Origin: Streptosporangiaceae bacterium | GTDB lineage: Bacteria; Actinomycetota; Actinomycetes; Streptosporangiales; Streptosporangiaceae | DNA length: 20,068 nt | Direction of reading: 5' to 3' | NCBI GenBank assembly: GCA_030045295.1 | Contig: JASIGD010000531.1 | Span: 1 to 20,068, forward strand | Part shown: piece after piece, positions 13,279 through 20,068 of the stretch | How positions within the stretch are numbered: the first letter of the stretch is position 1 | Layout: the number at the start of each line of letters is the position of its first letter | Notes under the pieces: model-generated | What the model was told of the DNA's origin: nothing | Seen by the model: the letters and a program-made list of their open reading frames with translations, nothing else | The model's database searches: none | Program-made: the position numbers and the translations under genes

Positions 13279-15576
13279 ATGAACGAGATCGATGAGGCCG
13301 AGCTAACCAGCGCGGGCCAGCGCGGAGCCGTGGTCGACGGAGCGGCGAACGGCAGCAACCGCACCGTTCAGGCGGCCCTGCTGCGCAAATGCTGCCACGA
13401 GCTCAAGGACACGATCGACCCGCGCGGGCTGCGGCTGCGCAACGTCAGCGTGGCGGGCAGCCTCGATCTCACCGGCCTGGTGGTACCGTTCCCCCTCCGG
13501 TTCGAGGGATGCGATTTCGATACCGCGCCTGTCGTGGAAGGGGCGCACCTCTTCGAATTGTCGCTGACCGGCTGCCCGCACCTGCCCGGACTGCTCGGCA
13601 ACGGAGTGCGGCTGCGCCGCGACCTTGATCTTTCGCGGTCGCACGTCGTCGGCGCGCACTGGACCAGCGCGAGCACGTCAAAACGATCGGCGATCTGGCT
13701 GTGCGAATCGGAGATCGGCGGCCGCCTGCTGCTCGTCGATACCACCATCGACGGCCAGGGCGACCGGGCCATCCAGGCCGACCGGATCCGGGTCGGCGGG
13801 GCGGTAAGGCTGCTTCACCGGTTCCGTTCGCGGGGAGAGATCAGGCTGCTCGGCGCGCGGCTATACGGCTCGCTCGACCTGACCGGAGCGCAGTTGAGCG
13901 CGGTGAACGGGCCGGCCGTTGACCTTGAGGACGCGGTCCTCGAGGGCAGCATGTTCCTGATCGAGGATCCCGCGGGGCGCAGGCCGGAAGTCCGCGGCCG
14001 CATTGACCTGGCAAGTACCCGCATCGAGGGGCGCCTGCTCATCCGCAACGCGACCATCGAAGCCCCGGCCGAGGCTCCCAAGGAAAGCATCTACGCCAGG
14101 CCGATCACTTTCGGCACCGCGCTCGACGCCGCCCGGCTGTCCGTCGGCGCTGAGGTCCTGTTCGCCGGGCGCTGCGAGGTGACCGGCCGTATCGACATGT
14201 CGATCGGGACCATGAGCAGCCTGTCTATCGGCGCCGGCTGCGTGCTCAGGGCGCCCGGCAGAACGGCGCTTGACCTGACCAATTCCGAAATCCGCGCCGA
14301 CCTGCGGCTCGACAAGGACTCGGTGGTGGAAGGCACGATCCGGCTGGCTGGTGCCGTCGTCCACGGGACGCTCGCCTTGAACGGCCAGATCAGCCAGCCC
14401 GAGCGCCGGTCCCTCGTCGGCGCCACCGCGCTCACCGTCGACGGCGACGTCTCGCTGGACGGCCTGCGGACCGACGGCGGGCGGATCAACTTCCGCGGTG
14501 CCACGCTGGGCAGCCTGGTCGCGGACCGGGCGCGGCTGCACAATCCGAGTGGCTACTCGGTCAGCCTCAACCAGGCCAAGGTCAAGGGATCCGTCCGGCT
14601 GGTGAACGGCTTCACCTCGACCGGGGTGGTGGTGCTCAACCGCAGCACCATCGAAGGCCGGCTGCAGTTCACCGGCGGCTCGCTGACCTGCCCCGCGCCA
14701 ACGCGTTACAACCAGCACGGGCACGCGGTGGAGGCGATATCGGCGACCGTCAGCGGCGGCATCGACCTCGGCTGGACGACCGTCTCGCCCAGCGTGGACT
14801 TTACCGACACCACGACCACGTTCCTCGCCGACGACCCGGAGACCTGGCCGCCGCGCTTCATCATCGCCGGCCTGACCTACGAGCGTTTCGAGAGACCCGA
14901 GCGCGCGACGGCCAAGCCGGTCTGGGACCAGGCGGCCAGATGCGCCTGGCTGAGCCGGCAGGCGGAATTTGACTCCGGGCCCTACGAGCAGGCCGCGCGG
15001 GTGTTCCGGCAGCACGGATACGCCAGCGAGGCCGAGCAGATCCTCATGGCCCAGCGCAAGAACGCCCGGCAGGTGGGCCGGTCGAGGGTGAACTGGCCGC
15101 GGCGTGCGGCCGACGCGATCTACGCCAGCATCGGGTACGGGTACCGGCCATCACGCGTGCTGTGGGCGCTGGCCGTCCTCCTCCTGCTGGTCGTGGTCTC
15201 CCTGGAACTGCCCGCCAGCCAGGCCACGCTCCGCGCGACGAACGGCAACGGCGCCGTCTACAGCACCAGGGGTCTGCTGGTGAGCTCGGCCGGCCCCGCC
15301 GCGGACCCGCGCGCAGGCGCGGCCGCGCGGAAGGGCAGCCTCACCACGCCCGATTCCTGCGGTGACGGCGAGGTCCGCTGCTTCAGCCCGGTGCTCTACG
15401 CAATCGATACCGTGGTTCCGCTGATCTCGCTCGACCAGCGGTCGACCTGGTACCCCGACTCGCACGTACCCGACGGCGAGATCGTGTTGTGGTGGCTCAA
15501 CCTGGCGACCCTGCTTGGCTGGCTCTTGTCATCGATCTTCGTCCTGTCGCTGGCCCGACTGTCCAGGAGCCCGTGA
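13279..15576 (+). CDS. Membrane-anchored beta-helix repeat protein of unknown function
   Basis: A 765-residue protein. Residues about 50-545 are built of degenerate repeats of about 20-25 residues alternating small and aliphatic residues (LRLRNVSVAGSLDLTG, IRLLGARLYGSLDLTGAQL, GRIDLASTRIEGRLLIRNA, VDGDVSLDGLRTDGGRI). This is the rhythm of a bactofilin/pentapeptide-like right-handed beta-helix. About 555-600 is a helical TPR-like segment (PYEQAARVFRQHGYASEAEQ). Two membrane helices follow at about 627-645 and 735-757, with a loop of roughly 90 residues between them carrying a Cys pair (SCGDGEVRC). Similar Streptomyces proteins are sometimes labelled membrane-associated oxidoreductase, but no cofactor or redox motif is visible, so I do not use that name. 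The ATG at 13279 begins where similarity starts; the 58 codons upstream look non-coding. The ribosome site is weak. Confidence 0.75.
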   Translation: MNEIDEAELTSAGQRGAVVDGAANGSNRTVQAALLRKCCHELKDTIDPRGLRLRNVSVAGSLDLTGLVVPFPLRFEGCDFDTAPVVEGAHLFELSLTGCPHLPGLLGNGVRLRRDLDLSRSHVVGAHWTSASTSKRSAIWLCESEIGGRLLLVDTTIDGQGDRAIQADRIRVGGAVRLLHRFRSRGEIRLLGARLYGSLDLTGAQLSAVNGPAVDLEDAVLEGSMFLIEDPAGRRPEVRGRIDLASTRIEGRLLIRNATIEAPAEAPKESIYARPITFGTALDAARLSVGAEVLFAGRCEVTGRIDMSIGTMSSLSIGAGCVLRAPGRTALDLTNSEIRADLRLDKDSVVEGTIRLAGAVVHGTLALNGQISQPERRSLVGATALTVDGDVSLDGLRTDGGRINFRGATLGSLVADRARLHNPSGYSVSLNQAKVKGSVRLVNGFTSTGVVVLNRSTIEGRLQFTGGSLTCPAPTRYNQHGHAVEAISATVSGGIDLGWTTVSPSVDFTDTTTTFLADDPETWPPRFIIAGLTYERFERPERATAKPVWDQAARCAWLSRQAEFDSGPYEQAARVFRQHGYASEAEQILMAQRKNARQVGRSRVNWPRRAADAIYASIGYGYRPSRVLWALAVLLLLVVVSLELPASQATLRATNGNGAVYSTRGLLVSSAGPAADPRAGAAARKGSLTTPDSCGDGEVRCFSPVLYAIDTVVPLISLDQRSTWYPDSHVPDGEIVLWWLNLATLLGWLLSSIFVLSLARLSRSP

Positions 15577-15688
15577 CCGGGCTGGCCCGGGGCCGTGGCA
15601 CCGCTCGACGCACGTACCACGATCCGTTCGGCCAAAAAATCCAGGGCGCGGCCGGCCGGTTACTTACGGTGCGAAGTTTTCGCCGGTT

Positions 15689-15717
15689 TTGCTTGCAGGC
15701 TGTAACGACGCTAGCGT
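15689..15717 (+). promoter_or_regulatory. Promoter of the peptidase E-like gene (leaderless)
   Basis: TTGCTT (15689-15694), a 17-base gap and TAGCGT (15712-15717) match an actinobacterial sigma-70-type promoter. Transcription would begin at about 15724-15725, on or next to the ATG at 15725, and no Shine-Dalgarno sequence is present. A leaderless mRNA fits both facts. Confidence 0.45.
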
Positions 15718-15724
15718 GCCAGGC

Positions 15725-16453
15725 ATGGCGGCGGACGGGCGACGGCACGTGATTGCGATCGGCGGCGGGCTGCTGTGGCCGGACGGCAGGGCGCCCGCGC
15801 ACCTGGACTACGCGGTGGGACTGACCGGGCGGCGCGAGCCCCGGCTGTGCATGCTGAACACGGCGGGCGGGGATGACCCGCGCTCAACGCTGGCCATGTA
15901 CGACCGCTTCGCCGGGCACCCGGCCAGGCTCAGCCACCTGACCCTGTTCCCGATGCCGAATGTCCGCGACCCCGAGGACCTGCTGCTGTCCCAGGACGTG
16001 ATCTTCGTCGGCGGCGGCAGCGTGGCGAACATGGTGGCCGTGTGGCGGGTCCACGGGCTCGACGTGATCCTGCGCAAGGCCTGGCACGCGGGCGTCGTGC
16101 TCACCGGGACCAGCGCCGGGGGGATCTGCTGGTTCGAAGGGGGAACCACGGATTCGTTCGGTCGTGACCTGCGGGCCTTCACCGACGGGCTCGGGCTGCT
16201 ACCCGGCAGCTACTGTCCCCACTACAACTCCGAGCCCGGTCGCAGGCCGCTGTTCCGCCGGCTGGTCGCGGACGGCGTGCTGCCCGGCGGAATCGCCTGC
16301 GACGACGGGGCAGCGGCGCATTTCATCGACGACGCGCTGACCGAGGTGATCGCGGACCGGCCCGCCGCGGGCGGGTACCGGGTCTACGTCTCGTCGGCCC
16401 CGGGCGCCACGGAGACCCCGCTCGAGACCCGGTTCCTCGGCGACAACCCCTGA
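15725..16453 (+). CDS. Peptidase E-like serine peptidase (family S51)
   Basis: A 242-residue cytoplasmic protein with the S51 fold pattern. It starts HVIAIGGGLLWP, then DVIFVGGGSVANM, and the nucleophile elbow GTSAGGICWF with the catalytic Ser at about 131-133. The conserved CPHYNSEPGRRP carries the His/Glu region, and CDDGAAAHF follows. Peptidase E cleaves Asp-X dipeptides; cyanophycinase is the neighbouring subfamily but is longer and has a different context. Length agrees with peptidase E. The ATG at 15725 is placed by similarity and by the promoter directly upstream. It is convergent with the small membrane-protein gene, 55 bases away, with no clear terminator between them. Confidence 0.85.
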   Translation: MAADGRRHVIAIGGGLLWPDGRAPAHLDYAVGLTGRREPRLCMLNTAGGDDPRSTLAMYDRFAGHPARLSHLTLFPMPNVRDPEDLLLSQDVIFVGGGSVANMVAVWRVHGLDVILRKAWHAGVVLTGTSAGGICWFEGGTTDSFGRDLRAFTDGLGLLPGSYCPHYNSEPGRRPLFRRLVADGVLPGGIACDDGAAAHFIDDALTEVIADRPAAGGYRVYVSSAPGATETPLETRFLGDNP

Positions 16454-16508
16454 TGCCCACCCGGTCCGCCCGCGCCGATGCGGCGACCGAAATGCGGAAG
16501 TTGCCGCG

Positions 16509-16718
16509 CTAACGCTTTCCGGCGGTCGCGCGGTACAGCGACCAGCCGAGTGCGGCAAAGGCGCACAGCGGGAGCAGCCACCAGGCGTTCACCCGGGCCA
16601 CGTGGACGAACAGCGCGGTTACCGCTAGCGCGGCGACCATGATGGCGGCGACCTGCCAGTCGTCGCCGATCACGAAGTCGTACCAGAAGGCCCCGAACGA
16701 CTTCAGAGCCCGCCTCAT
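16509..16718 (-). CDS. Small two-helix membrane protein
   Basis: A 69-residue protein: a short amphipathic start (RRALKSFGAFWYDFVIGDDW), a first membrane helix (VAAIMVAALAVTALFVHVA), a short loop, a second helix (WWLLPLCAFAALGWSLY) and a basic tail. The ATG at 16718 overlaps the TGA of the larger membrane-protein gene as ATGA, so the two are translationally coupled and probably made in fixed proportion. This suggests a small subunit or accessory factor of that protein. I do not know a family name. The frame is open further upstream but would run antiparallel through the partner gene in a different phase, so it was not extended. Confidence 0.7.
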   Translation of the reverse strand: MRRALKSFGAFWYDFVIGDDWQVAAIMVAALAVTALFVHVARVNAWWLLPLCAFAALGWSLYRATAGKR

Positions 16719-17518
16719 CGGCCCGTCACCCCTTCGGCTTCGGACACTGGTGCTCGGGTGGGCGGGATCGTGCGCCCGGCTCCGTCGCCCCCGCGGCCAC
16801 GCCGCCGCAGCCAGGCCGCGTAGCCGAGTGACACCAGCGCCACCACGGGGACGAGCGCCAGCAACGCCGCGTCGCCGCCCGGCCACGTCACGCCCGCTCC
16901 CTCGGCGCCCCAGAAGGTCCCGAACGATGTCAGCATGATCCCCACCGCGAACTTCAACGCGTTCTCGGGCACCCGGGACAGCGGCGCCCGGACCACGAAG
17001 CCGGTCGCGGCGACCACGGCGACCGCTGCCGCCGCGCCGATCACGGCGGCACCGAGGTCGCGCTGGTTGTCCCCGAACGTGATCACGATGAAAACGACCT
17101 CGAGGCCTTCGAGCAGGACCCCCTTGAACGAGAGGGTAAACGCGTACCAGTCGCTGACCCCGCGCCGCGCCGAGACCGGCGCGGCCTTCGCGGCGGCCAC
17201 CTCGCGCAGGTAGGCGCTGGCCTCGTCGTGCAGGGCCTTGTACCCGGCGGCGCGCAGGATCGCCTTGCGCAGCCACTGCAGTCCGAAGATCGCCAGCAGG
17301 GCGCCCACCACGAGCCTGAGCGCGGTCAGCGGCAGCAGCGTGATCGTCGGCCCGAGGACGGCCACCACCACCGCCAGCACCACCAGGGCGGCGGCCATCC
17401 CCTGGAAAGTCGACCGCCAGTCCCGGGTCAGGCCGACGGCGAGCACGATCGTGAGCGCCTCGACCGCTTCCACCGCGCAGGCGACGAAGACGGTCAGCAC
17501 GAGGGGAAGTGCGGTCAT
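16715..17518 (-). CDS. COG4280-like multi-pass membrane protein
   Basis: A 267-residue protein with about seven hydrophobic helices in two related halves. Each half opens with an acidic intramembrane motif: VEAVEALTIVLAVGLTRDW at about 13-31 and EGLEVVFIVITFGDN at about 125-140. Paired E-x-x-E or E-G-L-E motifs in helices recall cation-transporting families (Ftr1-like, GDT1/UPF0016-like), and I recognise the sequence as resembling predicted membrane protein COG4280. Transport of a metal or oxyanion is inference. A cytoplasmic Lys/Arg/Ala-rich loop lies between the halves and a charged tail ends the protein. The ATG at 17518 has GGAGG five bases upstream, a strong site. It heads a two-gene operon and is divergent from the ChrB-like gene, 80 bases away. 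Confidence 0.72.
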   Translation of the reverse strand: MTALPLVLTVFVACAVEAVEALTIVLAVGLTRDWRSTFQGMAAALVVLAVVVAVLGPTITLLPLTALRLVVGALLAIFGLQWLRKAILRAAGYKALHDEASAYLREVAAAKAAPVSARRGVSDWYAFTLSFKGVLLEGLEVVFIVITFGDNQRDLGAAVIGAAAAVAVVAATGFVVRAPLSRVPENALKFAVGIMLTSFGTFWGAEGAGVTWPGGDAALLALVPVVALVSLGYAAWLRRRGRGGDGAGRTIPPTRAPVSEAEGVTGR

Positions 17519-17561
17519 CGGGCCTCCAGGTAACACAAAGTCTGTCCCCGCCACGGTGTCC

Positions 17562-17592
17562 TTGTCAGGGTCCCTTCCCGGTCGGCGACAAT
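17562..17592 (+). promoter_or_regulatory. Promoter of the ChrB-like gene (leaderless)
   Basis: TTGTCA (17562-17567, 5 of 6) and GACAAT (17587-17592, 4 of 6) are separated by 19 bases, slightly long. Transcription would start at about 17599, exactly at the GTG, and no Shine-Dalgarno sequence precedes it. The divergent membrane operon must have its promoter in the same 80 bases, so a regulator bound here could control both. Confidence 0.35.
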
Positions 17593-17598
17593 GTTCGG

Positions 17599-18171
17599 GT
17601 GACCGAGAAGACCGATGAAGTAGCCAGCGGGAAAGCTAGTAGCGCCGGCTGGCTGGTGCTTATCTACCGGGTACCGCCGGAGCCGACCAGGCTGCGCTCC
17701 ACGGTGTGGCGGCGCATCAAGAGCCTGGGCGCCATCTACCTGCAGAACTCGGCTGCCGCCCTGCCTGCGACCGTGACCGCGGAACGGGCGCTGCGCAGGC
17801 TCCGGCGGGAGATCATCGACATGTCCGGGACGGCGGTCCTGCTGTCGTGCACCGTGCTGGCCGGGGAGTCCGACGTGATCAGCGCGTTCCAGGCGGCCAG
17901 GAACGACGAGTACGAGGAGATCGTCGACCGCTGCGAGGATTTCCTTCAGCAGGTGAAGAAGGAGTACGCGGACAACCACTTCACCTACGCGGAGCTTGAG
18001 GAAAACGAGGTCGACCTCGTCAAGCTGCGCAGCTGGTTCGCCAAGGTGCAGGAGCGCGACGCCTTCGACGCGGACGGACGGCAGGCGACGGAGAAGGCGC
18101 TCGAGGAGTGCGAGCAGTCGCTGGAGGCCTATGCCGCGCGGGTCTACGCCGAGGAGGCCGAGAGCCGCTGA
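17599..18171 (+). CDS. ChrB N-terminal-domain protein
   Basis: A 190-residue protein that opens with the recognisable ChrB N-terminal signature WLVLIYRVPPEPTRLRSTVW, then RRIKSLGAIYLQNSAAALP. After about residue 80 it is a long, highly charged helical region (DEYEEIVDRCEDFLQQVKKEY, split by HFTYAELEENEVDL), likely coiled coil. ChrB of proteobacteria regulates or supports the chromate transporter ChrA, and full-length ChrB has a second catalytic-like C-terminal domain. Here only the N-terminal type is present and no chrA lies in the window. Its position divergent from the COG4280-like operon suggests it regulates or works with those membrane proteins. The GTG at 17599 begins just before the domain and coincides with a predicted transcription start. 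Confidence 0.8.
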   Translation: MTEKTDEVASGKASSAGWLVLIYRVPPEPTRLRSTVWRRIKSLGAIYLQNSAAALPATVTAERALRRLRREIIDMSGTAVLLSCTVLAGESDVISAFQAARNDEYEEIVDRCEDFLQQVKKEYADNHFTYAELEENEVDLVKLRSWFAKVQERDAFDADGRQATEKALEECEQSLEAYAARVYAEEAESR

Positions 18172-18409
18172 CCACCGGCCCCGTACCGCGCGCACAGCCG
18201 ACTCCTCTCAGATGCAACGATCGTTAGCTTATAATATTAACCGAAGTTATGCTCTTTTTGTGACCAGCGCTTAATCCGTGCCGTGCGTCACCTCCTAGGC
18301 AGGCGTTTATCCCGCGGACGGCCGGGGCGCAGACACCAGACGCTGGGCGGGACGGGCGTACAGCCTGTAGGGCGGGTCCGGCCGCCTTAGCCCCGGCATC
18401 AGCCCCGTA

Positions 18410-18455
18410 ACGCTAATCACACCGGTCCCAGCAGGGAGGGGCTCGAGATTAGCGT
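18410..18455. repeat. Inverted repeat upstream of pepA
   Basis: ACGCTAATC and GATTAGCGT are exact complements separated by 28 bases, about 150 bases before pepA. It could be a two-half-site operator, or a hairpin in an upstream transcript starting at the AT-rich island. Which applies cannot be told by eye. Confidence 0.35.
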
Positions 18456-18589
18456 GGACACAAACCCTCGGAAATCGCGGGGTAACTGTCCACGATCCTG
18501 GCCAGAGGCCAGCCAGCCCGGGGCGCTGGGGGCGCGTCCCGGTCCCGGGTCACCGTCACCAGAAGGGCTGGGGACGCCGGCCCATGCCC

Positions 18590-18595
18590 TACGAT
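18590..18595 (+). promoter_or_regulatory. Candidate -10 box for pepA
   Basis: TACGAT fits the actinobacterial TAnnnT -10 pattern and ends eight bases before the ATG at 18603, so the transcript may begin at or next to the start codon. There is no good -35 box (GCTGGG at 17 bases) and no Shine-Dalgarno sequence before the ATG. Confidence 0.3.
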
Positions 18596-18602
18596 CGGCA
18601 AG

Positions 18603-20068
18603 ATGACGGTCACACTGCTTACCAGCCAGTCAACGCCGACGTCAACTGACGCGGACGCTCTCGTCATCGGGGTGTTCCAGGGCACGGACGGCCCCGTTGC
18701 CGCTCTGGATCTCGATGAAATCGGCCTCTTGGACGCGCTGACCGCGCTCGGCGCGACAGGCAAGCCGGAGGAGATAACCAAGATCCCGACGGCCGGACGC
18801 CTGGCGGTTCCGGTCGTCGTGGCCGTAGGCCTCGGCCCGGACCCCGGGGATTCTGCGGATGCCCGCGGCCAGGATCACGAGGGGCGCCAGGCCTATCTGG
18901 AACGGCTGCGACGCGCCGCAGGCGCCGCCACCCGCGAGCTCCAATCCGGCCGGGCGCAGCGCATCGCGATCGCGCTTCCCGCTGAGGATCCGGACGAGGC
19001 CGAGGCGGTGGCGCTGGGCGCGCTGCTCGGCGGCTACGCCTTCCGCAAGTACCGGACGGCGGGGAACCCGCCGGCTGACACCGAGCAGATCGTGTACACC
19101 TCACACGAAGCCGCCGCCGGCCGGGCCAGGGTCCTGGCCGAGGCGATGACGCTTGTCCGCGACCTGGTGAACACGGCTCCCGCCGACATGGTGCCCTCGG
19201 ACCTGGCCGCGGTCGCCGAGCAGGTGGCCACCGCGAGCGGCCTGGGGGTCCAGGTCCTTGACGAGAACGACCTGGCCAAGGAGAAGTACGGCGGAATCCT
19301 GGCGGTGGGCATGGGCTCTGCTCACCCGCCGCGTCTGGTCCGGCTCGAGTACATCCACCCCGACGCCGCCGCCACCGTGGTCTTCGCGGGCAAGGGAATT
19401 ACGTTCGACTCCGGCGGGCTCTCGCTCAAGCCGTCCAAGGCCATGGAGACGATGAAGGCCGACATGAGCGGGGCCGCCGCGGTGCTGGGAGCGCTCAAGG
19501 CCATATCCGCGCTCGGCCCGGCGGTCAACGTGATCGGCTACATGCCGCTGGCCGAGAACATGCCCGGCGGTGGCGCGCAGCGGCCGTCAGACGTCATCAC
19601 CATCTACGGCGGCAAGACCGTCGAGGTGTTGAACACGGACGCGGAGGGCCGCCTGGTCCTCGCCGACGCGCTGGCCCGCGCCGGAGCCGACGCGCCCAGC
19701 CTGCTCGTCGACGTGGCCACGCTGACCGGAGCGCAGACGGTGGCTCTGGGCAACCGCACGGCCGGGGTGATGGCCACCGACGATGCGCTGGCCGCGCGGG
19801 TCGTGGGCTCCGCCCGGCGGGCAGGCGAGGCGATGTGGTCGATGCCGCTGCCCGACGATCTCCGCAAAGGGCTCGAATCGAACGTCGCGGACATCGCCAA
19901 CGTGGCCCCGGACCGCGTCGGCGGCATGCTGGTCGCCGGGCTGTTCCTGCGGGACTTCGTGCCAGCCGGAGTCCGCTGGGCGCATCTGGATATAGCCGGC
20001 CCGGCCTTTAATGACAGCGGTGCTTACGGGTACACCCCCAAGGGCGGCACCGGCGCGGCGGTCAGGAC
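18603..20068 (+). CDS. pepA: Leucyl aminopeptidase, 3' end cut by window
   Basis: The first 488 codons of an M17 cytosol aminopeptidase, a two-metal, usually hexameric enzyme that removes N-terminal residues from peptides. The catalytic domain is complete in its signatures. GKGITFDSGGLSLKP at about 263-277 gives the Lys, Asp and active-site Lys; MKADMSGAAAV gives another metal Asp; and NTDAEGRLVLADAL from residue 344 holds the Asp, Glu and Arg of the family signature. The N-terminal macro-like domain (residues 1 to about 165) is typical for actinobacteria. The frame is open to the edge at GYTPKGGTGAAVR; family members end shortly after this, so probably only one or two dozen residues are missing. 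In Streptomyces pepA commonly lies near cobS/cobT genes, consistent with cobS upstream here. Confidence 0.93.
   Translation, partial: MTVTLLTSQSTPTSTDADALVIGVFQGTDGPVAALDLDEIGLLDALTALGATGKPEEITKIPTAGRLAVPVVVAVGLGPDPGDSADARGQDHEGRQAYLERLRRAAGAATRELQSGRAQRIAIALPAEDPDEAEAVALGALLGGYAFRKYRTAGNPPADTEQIVYTSHEAAAGRARVLAEAMTLVRDLVNTAPADMVPSDLAAVAEQVATASGLGVQVLDENDLAKEKYGGILAVGMGSAHPPRLVRLEYIHPDAAATVVFAGKGITFDSGGLSLKPSKAMETMKADMSGAAAVLGALKAISALGPAVNVIGYMPLAENMPGGGAQRPSDVITIYGGKTVEVLNTDAEGRLVLADALARAGADAPSLLVDVATLTGAQTVALGNRTAGVMATDDALAARVVGSARRAGEAMWSMPLPDDLRKGLESNVADIANVAPDRVGGMLVAGLFLRDFVPAGVRWAHLDIAGPAFNDSGAYGYTPKGGTGAAVR

Larger units (their letters stand above)
18172..18602. other. 431-base intergenic stretch between chrB-like gene and pepA
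   Basis: No gene is supported. It contains a sharp AT-rich island (about 18218-18275) with a perfect TATAAT at 18230-18235 and the palindrome TAATATTA at 18232-18239. It also contains a perfect 9-base inverted repeat, ACGCTAATC (18410-18418) with GATTAGCGT (18447-18455), and a GC-rich end with several short self-complementary runs. No tRNA T-loop, cobalamin box or other riboswitch signature was recognised. Confidence 0.4.

Noticed and set aside
13861..15015. Minus-strand open frame (384 codons) inside the beta-helix gene
   Set aside because: It mirrors the repeats of the sense gene; no ribosome site or domain is seen.
13279..15576. Naming the beta-helix protein an oxidoreductase
   Set aside because: No nucleotide-binding, flavin, heme or iron-sulfur motif is visible. 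The label used for similar proteins does not fit the sequence.
1..20068. tRNA, rRNA, CRISPR, transposase or integrase sequences
   Set aside because: No T-loop-like tRNA ends, no regularly spaced direct repeats and no recombinase motifs were found on either strand.

Overview
The window reads as chromosomal DNA of a high-GC actinobacterium. It has strongly G/C-biased third positions, GTG starts, an Lsr2 nucleoid protein, a DUF5998 protein and several promoters that appear to drive leaderless transcripts. The genus cannot be fixed from this piece; a filamentous actinomycete (Streptomyces/Streptosporangiales-like) fits. Nineteen intact or edge-truncated protein genes and one gene relic can be supported. 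There is no tRNA, rRNA, CRISPR array or transposase.

Layout. (1) 38-1067: a MarR-GNAT fusion regulator with a palindrome over its own -10 element and a perfect hairpin at its stop codon. (2) 1250-3988: a DUF1269/DUF6325-like acidic protein, divergent from a PHO84-type MFS transporter, followed by a universal stress protein with an unusual leader. (3) 3999-7209, minus strand: a housekeeping-like run of a small conserved protein, DUF5998, an NPP/alkaline-phosphatase-fold enzyme and a translationally coupled two-domain rhodanese. (4) 7324-11777: cobS, convergent with a GalT-like HIT-superfamily protein. That protein is divergent from an AidB-type acyl-CoA dehydrogenase coupled to an alpha/beta hydrolase. 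(5) 11925-15576: Lsr2, about 1 kb without an intact gene that contains a truncated LigD 3'-phosphoesterase relic, and a 765-residue beta-helix protein with two C-terminal membrane segments. (6) 15725-16453: a peptidase E-like serine peptidase. (7) 16509-18171: a membrane-protein pair (COG4280-like plus a 69-residue partner with ATGA overlap), divergent from a stand-alone ChrB N-terminal-domain protein. (8) 18603-end: leucyl aminopeptidase pepA, cut by the window edge.

How the genes may work together. The minus-strand block at 3999-7209 and the cobS and pepA ends look like core genome. The stretch between cobS and pepA looks more accessory, holding Lsr2, a decayed repair gene, a beta-helix membrane protein and a ChrB-like cassette. 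The best candidates for undescribed biology are the beta-helix membrane protein and the ChrB_N/COG4280/small-membrane-protein cassette, which has no ChrA transporter nearby. At the RNA level, the best candidate is the universal stress protein leader, where a foldable spacer separates a strong Shine-Dalgarno sequence from the start codon. No function is proven for these; all assignments come from reading motifs by eye.
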